The notes beneath the pieces were generated by a model. It did no database searches, was not told where the DNA came from, and saw only the letters and a program-made list of their open reading frames with translations. Below are positions 15,997-23,688 of a stretch of 38,083 nucleotides of DNA, in pieces. The DNA comes from an uncultured Alistipes sp. (GTDB taxonomy: Bacteria; Bacteroidota; Bacteroidia; Bacteroidales; Rikenellaceae): contig CAUHCL010000009.1 of NCBI GenBank assembly GCA_959604655.1, forward strand, positions 1-38,083. The letters run 5' to 3'. Each line of letters opens with the position of its first letter. Positions within the stretch are counted from its first letter, which is position 1. The position numbers were made by a program, and so were the translations under genes.

Positions 15997-16452
15997 TTAG
16001 GAAACCTTTGACTTCAATTGGTCCAAATGATATTCACTTACAGCGATGATCACCGATAAAATAATACTTGCGAAAAGTCCGATTCCGATAATAGTCAATT
16101 GCCAATCCCAATACAAATCGTCGAACCCGATAGCGAAACATTCAGCCACAATCAAAAGATTGGGTATTAATGCTGAACGACAATTCGATCGTTTTATAAA
16201 TAACATCTCATATATCGAAATAGAGACAATGAGTATTCCGTAATAGAACCATGCGGCATAAGTGGAAACATTGGGCCAAAAAATCAGACTGCATATCAAT
16301 GTCGAGATAAAATAACCCAGCATGAGATTAGCATAATTAATTTCATATCGACCGAATGATATTCGGAAATGCAATTGCCGGCGTTTATAGCATGACACCA
16401 CATAAAGCGATATGAAAACGCCAAACAATTTGATATAATCGATCATTAACAT
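15997..16452 (-). CDS. Small multi-pass membrane protein, unrecognised
   Basis: 151 residues with about four to five hydrophobic segments (near 5-20, 43-60, 68-84, 95-112 and 120-138) and a short charged C-terminus (YHLDQLKSKVS). No family is recognised. Met at codon 3 (16446) is an alternative start. It follows the DUF3244 gene by 24 bp on the same strand, so the two are probably co-transcribed. It lies at the edge of the AT-rich accessory stretch, right after the peptide locus. An immunity-protein role would fit its size and place, but nothing in the sequence proves it. Confidence 0.7.
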   Translation of the reverse strand: MLMIDYIKLFGVFISLYVVSCYKRRQLHFRISFGRYEINYANLMLGYFISTLICSLIFWPNVSTYAAWFYYGILIVSISIYEMLFIKRSNCRSALIPNLLIVAECFAIGFDDLYWDWQLTIIGIGLFASIILSVIIAVSEYHLDQLKSKVS

Positions 16453-16476
16453 GCAGTCTGAGTTTAGCGATATTCT

Positions 16477-16872
16477 TTAAAAAGAAAAATATCCTATATA
16501 TTCGGCTGAAGAGGTTCGAATGGTAATGCAGTAATTTCCCGAAGAAGTCGGAGCCGGTAAGTTGATAACCCATTCTTCTTCTGTATCGCAATTGTACGAA
16601 CTTATGACCTGCCCCATACACGTTATCTGAATTGTTGCCAAGCCTTCCGGCTCGTCGAAATAAACTTCGATTTGGCCCGTTTCATTATCGAGTATCGCTG
16701 AAACAGCAATGGGGGTAACGGATCGAGTAATAGGATTGTTCTGATTGTTGTTTTGTGTTAGAATTATTGCTTCCCGCTCGTTATCCTCTTCAAGAAAACA
16801 ACGATTTGCATAACATAGATTAAAGTAGAGGATAGCCATTCCTAATGACATAAGTGCGATTGTCTTTTTCAT
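16477..16872 (-). CDS. Secreted DUF3244-like protein
   Basis: 131 residues. Signal peptide about 1-22 (ending CYA). The mature part has a polar Asn/Gln-rich linker, then a small immunoglobulin-like beta-sandwich from about 50: PIAVSAILDNETGQIEVYF, IQITCMGQVI, and a C-terminal YCITI...YIGYFSF strand pair. This matches the pattern of DUF3244 proteins common in Bacteroidales. Exact function is unknown. A TAATTTTG -7 box lies 31 bp upstream. Confidence 0.7.
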   Translation of the reverse strand: MKKTIALMSLGMAILYFNLCYANRCFLEEDNEREAIILTQNNNQNNPITRSVTPIAVSAILDNETGQIEVYFDEPEGLATIQITCMGQVISSYNCDTEEEWVINLPAPTSSGNYCITIRTSSAEYIGYFSF

Positions 16873-16902
16873 AGTAATTGAGTTTTGATTTATGGTTTAA
16901 TA

Positions 16903-16910
16903 CAAAATTA
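16903..16910 (-). promoter_or_regulatory. -7 promoter element of the DUF3244 gene
   Basis: Minus-strand TAATTTTG matches TAnnTTTG and lies 31 bp before the ATG at 16872. A good -33 element is not evident. Confidence 0.5.
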
Positions 16911-17112
16911 TAACATAAATATCGATCTGTTGTGTCCCGACTATTACCCAAATACATCTCGTATAATATTGATATTTATGCAATTAAATAATTTTAATTA
17001 CCCTGTTATTACATCGGCATATGCTATTGTAACATACCTTGTTGTCATATAGCGATTTATGAGATATTCCTTAATTATTGCGGATTTAATAGCGGACGAA
17101 AGTAGTATACAC

Positions 17113-17146
17113 ACAAAAAAAAGATGCCGGCATGAACCGACATCTT
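17113..17146 (-). terminator. Intrinsic terminator of the TPR regulator gene
   Basis: Minus strand: AAGATGTCGG - loop TTCATG - CCGGCATCTT, then a run of Ts (As at 17115-17122). It lies 22 bp after the regulator stop codon. The ~200 bp between it and the DUF3244 promoter is AT-rich with no gene seen. Confidence 0.85.
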
Positions 17147-17167
17147 ATAAGTAACTTTGTATTCCTA

Positions 17168-18874
17168 TTATTTTTTCAGTGCTTCGTATTCTTGGCAAAG
17201 CATCCGATAGTGATCCTCTATTGCTATTTCTTCATTCGTAATATTCAATTTGTTTCTCAACAGAATCCGATAATTATAATAGGTTTTTTGCGATGTATTC
17301 ATTACAAAACAGATTGCCGATTTGGATATATTCATCACAATCATGCAATACAAACTAAGCTCCTGATTGGAAAGCGAAGGGTACTTATGACGCAAATATT
17401 CGACGATTCCATGTGTTCGGGTATTCAATATATCTTGAAAGATCAACAATATCTCGTTCGTGCCTCCACTCTTGGTACCCCCGGCTTTATTTTTGGTAAG
17501 CAGCAATTCGATCTTACTATAAAAAGCCTCCTTATTATGTCCGTATTCAGCTGTCGTTTCAAGGATTTGTTTCAGAAACGAAATGCGACGATTTACCGAT
17601 TCGTCATTGTTTCGTTTGCTGTGTTGCAATGTTTCGTATTCGTCTTTAAGTCCGGCTATTACGCTCCGATATTCGGTGATTTCTTGTTCTTGCTGCAGGA
17701 TTCGCTTTTGTCTTCTGCCAATGAGCCACAAAAAGATGAAAAGCATTGAAACTAAAGCAATGATCGCTATATAAAATTGATATTTGTTTATGCGTTTCAG
17801 ATATTTGTTGTGTATCGCTAACCGATCCGTTCGATATTTTGCCTGTAATTTCGGTATCGTGTGCTCTTTTTCTATAAAATAGAGAGAATCGCATAGTTTT
17901 AACGCCTCTTTATTATACTTGTAGGCATCCGAGAGATTATTCTTCGCCTTGCATAATTCCCCGGCCATATACACATACTCCATTTGAGCACGTAAAGTTT
18001 CATGCTGCATATTGGCCATAAGCGGGTTCAAATACAGCGAAGCACTATCGGGGAGATTTAAGCGCGTGTAAATATTACTTATAACGAAGAAATAACTTTG
18101 AGGAATTTTGTTTGCATTATAGGTAAAAGCCGCTTGTCGAAGAATATTCAATGCCTTGCGATAATCTCCATATTGATTTATAATACAAGCTGCTTTACTT
18201 TGCTCAAGGCCTAACAGCTGCATTGTGTCGCAAAGTTTTTTAGCAATATCTACCGATAGATCATAGTAATGTTCGTGACGTGCAAAATCGCGCTTAATGG
18301 ACAGCAGCCCCAAAGCTCCGGAATATGAAATCAAGACATTTCGCATTCGTCCGGCTTGAGAAAAGTAATCTGCGGCTTCGATATATTTATCCGTGGCTGC
18401 GTCTATGAAATTTTGTGCTTCGTACAATCTGGCCAAAGCACCGGCAGTCAATCCTTGTAATGTGACATCGATAGAAGATTTGAGCAGCTCCTCGGTATGT
18501 GTGTACTGAATGACTGCAGAATCGAGGTTTCCAGCATTTTCGTAAACACGGCCTGAATAGTAATATGCAAGAGCACGGTCCTGTTTTTTCCCTCTATACT
18601 GATAAAACTTTAGCGCTTGGGATGTCAATGTATCTTTATCGACGTCGATATAATTCTTATCCAAAGCCTGTGAATATAACAATGCGTAACGGGCTTTACC
18701 ATATCGGCTTTTAAGTGAAGAACGATTTATGCTTTCCAATACGCATAATGCGCTGTCCGGATATTCTTGCATTAAAGTCTCAGCCCTATATATGATTTCG
18801 AGACTTCGGGCATTATCCGTACAAGAATATAACAGGCAGATCGCAGCAATAACTATAAATAAATATTTGGACAT
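17168..18874 (-). CDS. TPR-containing membrane-anchored regulator with C-terminal helix-turn-helix
   Basis: 568 residues from the ATG at 18874. An upstream in-frame Met (18940) is rejected because the promoter lies between the two. The N-terminus is a lipoprotein-like signal (AICLLYSC, C18). Residues ~25-345 are tetratricopeptide-type helical repeats. A membrane segment spans ~366-387, followed by a coiled coil (~388-440) and a C-terminal DNA-binding-like region (SNQELSLYCMIVMNIS...TYYNYRILLRNKLNI, ~500-545). The last part resembles the LuxR-type recognition helix of Bacteroides TPR regulators. Such proteins sense an envelope signal through the TPRs and control a nearby target. The DUF3244/membrane-protein pair downstream is the obvious candidate; this is inference. 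Confidence 0.8.
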   Translation of the reverse strand: MSKYLFIVIAAICLLYSCTDNARSLEIIYRAETLMQEYPDSALCVLESINRSSLKSRYGKARYALLYSQALDKNYIDVDKDTLTSQALKFYQYRGKKQDRALAYYYSGRVYENAGNLDSAVIQYTHTEELLKSSIDVTLQGLTAGALARLYEAQNFIDAATDKYIEAADYFSQAGRMRNVLISYSGALGLLSIKRDFARHEHYYDLSVDIAKKLCDTMQLLGLEQSKAACIINQYGDYRKALNILRQAAFTYNANKIPQSYFFVISNIYTRLNLPDSASLYLNPLMANMQHETLRAQMEYVYMAGELCKAKNNLSDAYKYNKEALKLCDSLYFIEKEHTIPKLQAKYRTDRLAIHNKYLKRINKYQFYIAIIALVSMLFIFLWLIGRRQKRILQQEQEITEYRSVIAGLKDEYETLQHSKRNNDESVNRRISFLKQILETTAEYGHNKEAFYSKIELLLTKNKAGGTKSGGTNEILLIFQDILNTRTHGIVEYLRHKYPSLSNQELSLYCMIVMNISKSAICFVMNTSQKTYYNYRILLRNKLNITNEEIAIEDHYRMLCQEYEALKK

Positions 18875-18890
18875 ACATGTAAATCTTGCC

Positions 18891-18898
18891 CAAAGATA
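18891..18898 (-). promoter_or_regulatory. -7 promoter element of the TPR regulator
   Basis: Minus-strand TATCTTTG, an exact TAnnTTTG match, 17 bp upstream of the ATG at 18874. It decides the start-codon choice. Confidence 0.65.
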
Positions 18899-18914
18899 AT
18901 AAAAATAGCCGATC

Positions 18915-19352
18915 TTATACCTTAAAAGTCCAATATTCATTCATAGCTTGATAGATACAAGTTTTTAACTCTTCTCTTAAAGTAATCAATTCTTTACTTT
19001 TAAGAATTGCATCATTAAGTGTATATCTCATAAATATCTGTTCACAAATAGGCATAAAGCGTATGGCAAACTCTTTAAGCATGTCTTTGGAGAATAGCGA
19101 TTCATACTCATCGAGCAAGATATTAAGAATGCAATAGAATTTTGAGAATTTGTAATCCTTTAATAAAGTATCCATCGCCAATTCATTTGCCAAATCATAG
19201 TCATTATTTCGATGTATCGACTTAGAGAATACTTCTCGAGCCAATTTATTCCTATTCTGAATAAATTGACAGTCCTTTACTTTGTTCGGGTAATTGATCT
19301 CTAAATACTTTGTCAGATATTCCTCGAAATCCGGTATGTTAATATTTCCCAT
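18915..19352 (-). CDS. DUF1896-like protein
   Basis: 145 residues, all helical in pattern. It begins DFEEYLTKYLEINYPNKVKD and continues with FIQNRNKLAREVF, ANELAMDTLLKDYKFSKFYCI, and CEQIFMRYTLND. This fits the DUF1896 family, small proteins found in Bacteroidales mobile and conjugative elements. Molecular function is unknown. AT-rich like its neighbours. A long palindrome lies directly upstream (19390-19518), in its 5' untranslated region. Confidence 0.7.
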   Translation of the reverse strand: MGNINIPDFEEYLTKYLEINYPNKVKDCQFIQNRNKLAREVFSKSIHRNNDYDLANELAMDTLLKDYKFSKFYCILNILLDEYESLFSKDMLKEFAIRFMPICEQIFMRYTLNDAILKSKELITLREELKTCIYQAMNEYWTFKV

Positions 19353-19389
19353 ATTGATTGTAATACAAAAAGCACGAACTCAACGTTGT

Positions 19390-19518
19390 TCGAATCCAGG
19401 TATCGCCAAACACCTACTCATGGAACAAATCGAGCTCGTGCACACCGCTGTTCGGTGTAATACACGAGCTTCGCTTGTTTATTCCCATGAGTTGAAATTG
19501 GCGATTTCGGATTCGGAA
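19390..19518. repeat. Long multi-arm imperfect palindrome (structured element)
   Basis: Six nested complementary arms in register: CGAATCC/GGATTCG, ATCGCCAA/TTGGCGAT, CTCATGG/CCATGAG, AACAA/TTGTT, AGCTCGTG/CACGAGCT and ACACCG/CGGTGT, separated by small internal loops. The whole folds as one rod of about 125 nt on either strand. It begins 37 bp upstream of the DUF1896 start. It could be a structured RNA leader, a transfer origin or a recombination site. The tip is GC-richer than the surrounding AT-rich DNA. Confidence 0.75.
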
Positions 19519-20117
19519 TAAACAGCTAACTGCTATCTATCATATGTTCTTGCAGATGGAAAAATTAAATTCTCACAACCTGCGGCAAAATATTTTCCTA
19601 CTTAATAGATCTCTTTAAATAATTACAGATGCAAATATAGCTAATTCTATGATCATTTGCTTTCATTTCAACATCTAAATATGTTGCAAATCGGGCTTAA
19701 TATAATTTACTTTATCAAAATATAATCGAGTAGCATGTATTTATTCGTAATATTAATTTTTTTATGCTAATTTTGCGACTGAATGGGTTATTTGAATGCA
19801 GGACAAATAAAGTGATATAAACACTTTGTAAATTTACTTATCCGTTGCCTTTCCCATATCGGATTCTTCTAATCGATATGTAGTCAGCAACATAATCTTC
19901 TCTACATTAAAGATACGAATAAGCCGAGTGCAAAAGCAAATTTATTTTCGGTTTTGCCGAGGCGAAGTATCTAAGGCGAAGCCAAAGGTACTCATTATTT
20001 TCGACATATCATACCGCAGCACGTATTATTGCCCTCTCCCGACGGGGAATAGACGGGGATCGGCAGGCGCGGGCGAAAAAATTGCGCCGATTATTTTGCA
20101 ATATGATTTTTTATGCC
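19519..20117. other. AT-rich intergenic stretch, no supported gene
   Basis: About 600 bp between the palindrome and the tRNA promoter. It holds a minus-strand TATATTTG box (19632-19639, possibly for the DUF1896 gene and the palindrome RNA) and a plus-strand TAATTTTG box (19768-19775) with no clear product. Open frames here are short and lack coding character. Confidence 0.5.
19632..19639 (-). promoter_or_regulatory. Possible -7 element upstream of the palindrome and DUF1896 gene
   Basis: Minus-strand TATATTTG matches TAnnTTTG. If used, the transcript would carry the 19390-19518 structure as a ~280-nt leader before the DUF1896 start. No clear -33 element. Confidence 0.4.
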
Positions 20118-20125
20118 TACATTTG
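20094..20125 (+). promoter_or_regulatory. Promoter of tRNA-Ser
   Basis: TTTTG at 20094-20098, exactly 19 bp, then TACATTTG at 20118-20125: a full match to the Bacteroidetes consensus TTTG-N19-TAnnTTTG. It starts transcription about 25-30 bp upstream of the mature tRNA. Confidence 0.85.
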
Positions 20126-20157
20126 CACCACTCTTAAACGGAGTATTTTATCGGTCA

Positions 20158-20246
20158 GGAAGGATGGGTGAGTGGCTGAAACCACCAGTTTGCTAAACTG
20201 ACGTACTCGAATTTGGGTACCGGGGGTTCGAATCCCCCTCCTTCCG
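20158..20246 (+). tRNA. tRNA-Ser(GCU)
   Basis: 89 nt. The acceptor stem GGAAGGA pairs with TCCTTCC, with discriminator G. The anticodon GCT is at 20192-20194 in loop TTGCTAA. A long variable arm (TACTCGAATTTGGGTA) marks it as type II (Ser). The T-arm GGGGGTTCGAATCCCCC is perfect. It decodes AGC/AGU. It marks the right border of the AT-rich stretch. Confidence 0.96.
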
Positions 20247-20266
20247 CTCGGTGCAAGATGTACTTG

Positions 20267-20299
20267 ATGCCGCAGGATATAAGGTCCTGCGGCATTTTT
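20267..20299 (+). terminator. Terminator of tRNA-Ser
   Basis: ATGCCGCAGGA - 7-nt loop - TCCTGCGGCAT, an 11-bp perfect stem followed by TTTTT, 20 bp after the tRNA. Confidence 0.9.
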
Positions 20300-20337
20300 C
20301 ATGCGTCCGACACGCACTCGATTCGGAGCGGCTCGCC

Positions 20338-20769
20338 CTAATCTCTGGTGTAGGAATACAACAGATTGACGCTGAACGAATCGCCTTTATAGATTTTCAT
20401 CCCGTCGCGACCGTACTCTATCGAATAGAGAATGTCGAACACGCTCTTGGTGCCGCCCTTATAGATCTTATAGGTGTAAGAGCCTTTATCGGTGAGCGTT
20501 ATGGTGTAGAGCGCATCGAACACCGACTCCGTTCCGCCCTTGTATACCGTCCACTCGTCCTTCTTGCAGCGTATGGTGTAGAGCACGTCGAACACGGTGT
20601 TGCCCTTGCCGTTATAGATCTTGTGCGTACCCTGCGGCATGTTCATTATGCGCACCAGATTGCAGATCAGGTCGCGATCGGTCTCGGGAATCGGCAGCTT
20701 GCGCCAATCCTGAGCCGATAGGGAAATCGCCCATGCGAGCGACAGGATCAAAAACAGAAATCTTTTCAT
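20338..20769 (-). CDS. Secreted tandem-repeat protein, unrecognised
   Basis: 143 residues from the ATG at 20769; a Met four codons upstream (20781) is possible. Signal peptide about 1-19 (ending SLSAQ). From residue ~49 it has four repeats of about 24 residues with the pattern [K/T]-[I/V]-Y-x-G-x-x-x-[S/T]-V-F-D-x-L-Y-[T/S]-I: near 49-66, 73-90, 100-117 and a degenerate last one at 124-140. The pattern suggests a small all-beta repeat structure, probably periplasmic or surface-exposed. No family or function is recognised. It stands alone between the tRNA terminator and the end of the his operon. Confidence 0.8.
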   Translation of the reverse strand: MKRFLFLILSLAWAISLSAQDWRKLPIPETDRDLICNLVRIMNMPQGTHKIYNGKGNTVFDVLYTIRCKKDEWTVYKGGTESVFDALYTITLTDKGSYTYKIYKGGTKSVFDILYSIEYGRDGMKIYKGDSFSVNLLYSYTRD

Positions 20770-20799
20770 GGTTCTATTCATTTTTAATTGGAATCATCT

Positions 20800-20905
20800 G
20801 CGGTTCGCCGACAGCGGCGAGAATGCGACAGCAGTCCGCCGCGCGGGGTGGCGGCGAACTGCCGACCTCGCGTCGCGAGGTCGAAACATTCGTCCGAAAT
20901 ATATC
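20800..20905. repeat. Cluster of hairpins between the his operon and the repeat-protein gene
   Basis: Three close dyads: TCGCCG-ACAG-CGGCGA, CGACCTCGC-GTC-GCGAGGTCG and TCCGA-AATATA-TCGGA. They probably end or process the his mRNA (minus strand), though no strong U-tract is seen. GC-rich, no coding sequence. Confidence 0.5.
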
Positions 20906-20916
20906 GGAAACATAAC

Positions 20917-21519
20917 CTAAACCTTGTGCCTCAACGCGAGTTCGCGCTCCATATCCTCGATAGAGCATCCCATCTGCTCCATCAACACCAGAAGATGGTA
21001 GATCAAATCCGAGGCCTCGTATATGAAACGGTCTCGATTGCCGTCCACAGCCTCCACGACGCTCTCCACAGCCTCCTCGCCCACCTTCTGCGCGATCTTC
21101 TTCACCCCTTTTATGAAAAGTCTGGTGGTGTACGATCCCTCGGGCATGTCGCGGTGACGCTTCTGCACGACGCTTTGCAGACGGCGGACAAACCCTTCGT
21201 CCTCGGGTGTGTCGAAACAGCTCGTCGTGCCGCGGTGGCACACGGGTCCCGCGGGAGAGGCCTTGATCAACAACGTATCGCGGTCGCAGTCGGCATACAC
21301 CGACTCTATGGCGAGGTAGTTGCCACTCGTCTCGCCCTTGGTCCACAAACAACCGCGCGTGCGCGAGAAGAACGTGACACGCCCCTCGGCCATGCTGCGG
21401 TCGAAAGCCTCGCGGTTCATGTAACCCAGCATCAACACCTTGAGCGTGACGGCATCCTGCACTATGACGGGCAGCAAACCATCGGCCTGCTTGGAAAGAT
21501 TCAGTTCATCGAATGTCAT
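20917..21519 (-). CDS. hisIE: Bifunctional phosphoribosyl-AMP cyclohydrolase / phosphoribosyl-ATP pyrophosphatase
   Basis: 200 residues. The N-terminal HisI domain (1-~110) has the metal-binding Cys set C78 (YADCDRD), C94 and C101 (CHRGTTSC). The C-terminal HisE domain (~113-200) has a helical MazG-like fold (GEEAVESVVEAV, ASDLIYHLLVLM). It carries out steps 2 and 3 of histidine synthesis (PR-ATP to PR-AMP to ProFAR). It overlaps hisF by 4 bp and is the last gene of the operon. Confidence 0.97.
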   Translation of the reverse strand: MTFDELNLSKQADGLLPVIVQDAVTLKVLMLGYMNREAFDRSMAEGRVTFFSRTRGCLWTKGETSGNYLAIESVYADCDRDTLLIKASPAGPVCHRGTTSCFDTPEDEGFVRRLQSVVQKRHRDMPEGSYTTRLFIKGVKKIAQKVGEEAVESVVEAVDGNRDRFIYEASDLIYHLLVLMEQMGCSIEDMERELALRHKV

Positions 21520-22274
21520 AACCTTACATCTATATTACGTTTTTTCAACTCGGTTTTCAAATCTCCGACGGTGATTTCGCCGAAGTGGAATATGCTGGCG
21601 GCCAGTGCGGCGTCGGCCCGTCCCGCCGTGAGCACCTCGGCTATGTCGTCCACGCACCCCGCGCCGCCCGAGGCTATTATCGGAATCGACAACCAGTCGG
21701 CCAAACGGGCGAAAGTCTCGCACGGATAGCCCGAACGGGTGCCGTCGTGGTTCATCGAGGTGAACAGTATCTCGCCCGCGCCGCGCTCCTGCGCCTCGCG
21801 CGTCCACTCGAACAGCTCCCGATCCGTGGCCCTGCTGCCGCCGTGAGTCATCACGCGCCACACCCCATCCTCCGTGCGGCGGGCGTCAACGGCCACCACC
21901 ACGAACTGGCTGCCGTAACGCGACGCCAGACGGTCGACGAGCGACGGATCGGCTATCGCCGCGCTGTTGATCGATATCTTGTCGGCCCCCGCATCTAAAA
22001 GCCGCGAGGCGTCGTCCATCGACGATATGCCTCCCCCGACGGTGAAGGGTATGTTTATGCCGTCAGCGATGCGCTCCACCAGCCGCGTGAAGGTATTGCG
22101 GCCGTCGCGCGTGGCGCTTATGTCGAGATAAACCAGTTCGTCGGCGCCGCAGCGGGCATAGTGACGCCCCAACTCCACGGCGTCGCCCACATCGCGCAGC
22201 CCCTCGAAATTCACGCCTTTCACAGTGCGTCCGTCCTTGACGTCGAGGCACGGGATTATTCGTTTAGCGACCAT
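21516..22274 (-). CDS. hisF: Imidazole glycerol phosphate synthase, cyclase subunit
   Basis: 252 residues, a (beta/alpha)8 barrel starting MVAKRIIPCLDVKDG. The catalytic aspartates are D11 and D130 (VVVAVDARR), at the same positions as in well-studied HisF. Phosphate-binding glycines are in VGGGIS and ASGGAG. With HisH it converts PRFAR and glutamine-derived ammonia into IGP and AICAR. It overlaps hisA by 19 bp. Confidence 0.98.
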   Translation of the reverse strand: MVAKRIIPCLDVKDGRTVKGVNFEGLRDVGDAVELGRHYARCGADELVYLDISATRDGRNTFTRLVERIADGINIPFTVGGGISSMDDASRLLDAGADKISINSAAIADPSLVDRLASRYGSQFVVVAVDARRTEDGVWRVMTHGGSRATDRELFEWTREAQERGAGEILFTSMNHDGTRSGYPCETFARLADWLSIPIIASGGAGCVDDIAEVLTAGRADAALAASIFHFGEITVGDLKTELKKRNIDVRL

Positions 22275-22987
22275 CTCTCTATATCCTTTAACGTTATGCG
22301 GTTCTCGTACACCGCCTTGCCAACTATCACCCTACGCAGCCCGAGTTCGTTCAGGCACTCGATATCGCTCATAGAGCTTATACCGCCCGACACGGTGAAG
22401 TCCACGCTGTCGTAACGGCGCTGCAAATCGGTATAAAGATCGAACGACGGGCCTTGCAGCATGCCGTCCTTCGATATGTCGGTACAAACCACCTGCTTCA
22501 CGCCGTGAGGCAGGAACTCACCCACCATGTCGTCGACGCCGAGGCTCAGATCCTCCTGCCACCCGTTCACCGAAACGCGGCCGCCGCGCACGTCGACGCC
22601 GAGTATCATCCTCTCGCCGCCGAAACGCAGCAGCCATTCGATGAACAGCGCGGGTTCGCGGGCCGCGACGCTGCCCACTATGGCGCAGTCGGCTCCGTAA
22701 TCGAACAGCGCGCGGAGCGAATCCTCGCTCTTGATGCCGCCGCCCCACTCTATCTCGACCGAAGCCCCCACGGCCATGCGCTCCAGCGTCTTCAGATTCT
22801 TCGGCGAGGCCGACTTGGCTCCGTCGAGGTCGACCACGTGGATGCGCCGCACGCCGCAGTCGGCATAGCGCTTGGCCATCTCCTCGGGCGAGGCGTCGTA
22901 AACGCGGCGACGGTCGTAATCGCCCTGCGACAGCCGCACGCAGCGGCCGTCGATGATGTCTATCGCGGGAATTATCTCTATTCTCAT
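22256..22987 (-). CDS. hisA: 1-(5-phosphoribosyl)-5-[(5-phosphoribosylamino)methylideneamino]imidazole-4-carboxamide isomerase
   Basis: 243 residues from the ATG at 22987, chosen because it begins MRIEIIPAIDIIDGRCVRLS as in the family. Upstream in-frame codons are just the hisH shadow. The catalytic Asp is D10 (AIDIIDG), and phosphate-loop motifs are WGGGI and VSGGISS. It performs the Amadori isomerisation of ProFAR to PRFAR. It overlaps hisH by 4 bp (ATGA). Confidence 0.97.
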   Translation of the reverse strand: MRIEIIPAIDIIDGRCVRLSQGDYDRRRVYDASPEEMAKRYADCGVRRIHVVDLDGAKSASPKNLKTLERMAVGASVEIEWGGGIKSEDSLRALFDYGADCAIVGSVAAREPALFIEWLLRFGGERMILGVDVRGGRVSVNGWQEDLSLGVDDMVGEFLPHGVKQVVCTDISKDGMLQGPSFDLYTDLQRRYDSVDFTVSGGISSMSDIECLNELGLRRVIVGKAVYENRITLKDIERWSLNE

Positions 22988-23568
22988 AATTTCAAAAAGT
23001 TTTCGATTATCCGCTCGCCCGCGTCGCCGCTCTTCTCGGGATGGAACTGCGTGCCGTAGAAATTCTCGTATTTGAGAGCCGCGCTGAACATCACGCCGTG
23101 GCGCGCGGTGGCTATGGTGTCGGGGCACAGTTCGGGGTAATAGGAGTGGACGAAATAGACGTACTCGCCGCCCTCCATGCCCTTGAAAAGCTTCGGTTCG
23201 AGATTGCCTATGCGGTTCCACCCCATGTGCGGCACCTTGGCGTCGGGGGCGGCATCAAAGCGTCGCACCCGCGCGTCGAACAGTCCGAGACACTCGGTGT
23301 CGCCTTCCTCGCTGCGGCGGCACATCACCTGCATGCCGACGCAGATGCCGAGTACGGGACGGCGCAGCGAGCGTATGACTTCGGGAAGCGCCGCGGCACG
23401 CAGATTGGCCATGGCCTCGGCGGCATTGCCCACCCCGGGCAGCAGCACGCGGTCGGCCGAACGTATGACCGACGAATCGGCCGTCACGACGAACTCGGCC
23501 CCCAGCCGTCGCAAAGCATTCTCCACCGATCGGAGATTGCCCGTTTTGTAATCTATTACAGCTATCAT
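22984..23568 (-). CDS. hisH: Imidazole glycerol phosphate synthase, glutamine amidotransferase subunit
   Basis: 194 residues, class I glutaminase. Triad: C76 in GICVGMQ, H176 and E178 in QFHPEKSG. The oxyanion region LLPGVGNA is present. It supplies ammonia to HisF through the HisHF complex. It is separated from hisB by a 120-bp hairpin-rich gap, the only sizeable gap in the operon. Confidence 0.97.
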   Translation of the reverse strand: MIAVIDYKTGNLRSVENALRRLGAEFVVTADSSVIRSADRVLLPGVGNAAEAMANLRAAALPEVIRSLRRPVLGICVGMQVMCRRSEEGDTECLGLFDARVRRFDAAPDAKVPHMGWNRIGNLEPKLFKGMEGGEYVYFVHSYYPELCPDTIATARHGVMFSAALKYENFYGTQFHPEKSGDAGERIIENFLKL

Positions 23569-23586
23569 AGTTTTATCTTAATTAAT

Positions 23587-23678
23587 ACGGTTCGCAGAAC
23601 CGTGCGGGCCGCAGCCTCGCCCCGCGGAGGCCCGCTGCTCGCATACGCTCGTCAGCGCGCTCCGCAGGCTGCGCCCGC
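23587..23678. repeat. Palindromic GC-rich insert between hisB and hisH
   Basis: A small hairpin ACGGTTC-GCA-GAACCGT (23587-23603) abuts a long one. In the long hairpin, GCGGGCCGCAGCCT (23604-23617) pairs with AGGCTGCGCCCGC (23666-23678) with one bulged C, and GCGGAG (23624-23629) pairs with CTCCGC (23660-23665). Non-coding. It resembles an intra-operonic REP-like or structured RNA element that could modulate hisHAF(IE) expression. Confidence 0.65.
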
Positions 23679-23688
23679 AATACCAAAT

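Noticed and set aside
18875..18940. Longer start for the TPR regulator at 18940
   Set aside because: The TATCTTTG promoter box (18891-18898) lies downstream of that codon, and the lipoprotein signal begins at the 18874 ATG.
19388..19397. T-arm-like GTTCGAATCC next to the palindrome as an att site for the tRNA-Ser
   Set aside because: Only 10 bases match the T-arm and the flanking bases differ; there is no integrase nearby. T-arm consensus alone gives such matches.
19294..19521. 75-codon plus-strand open frame across the palindrome
   Set aside because: It spans the palindromic structure and the start of the DUF1896 gene. Its content is dictated by the inverted repeat and it has no promoter or coding signal.
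22988..23221. N-terminal extension of hisA
   Set aside because: It is an antisense-phase shadow of hisH. The family start MRIEIIPAID is at 22987.
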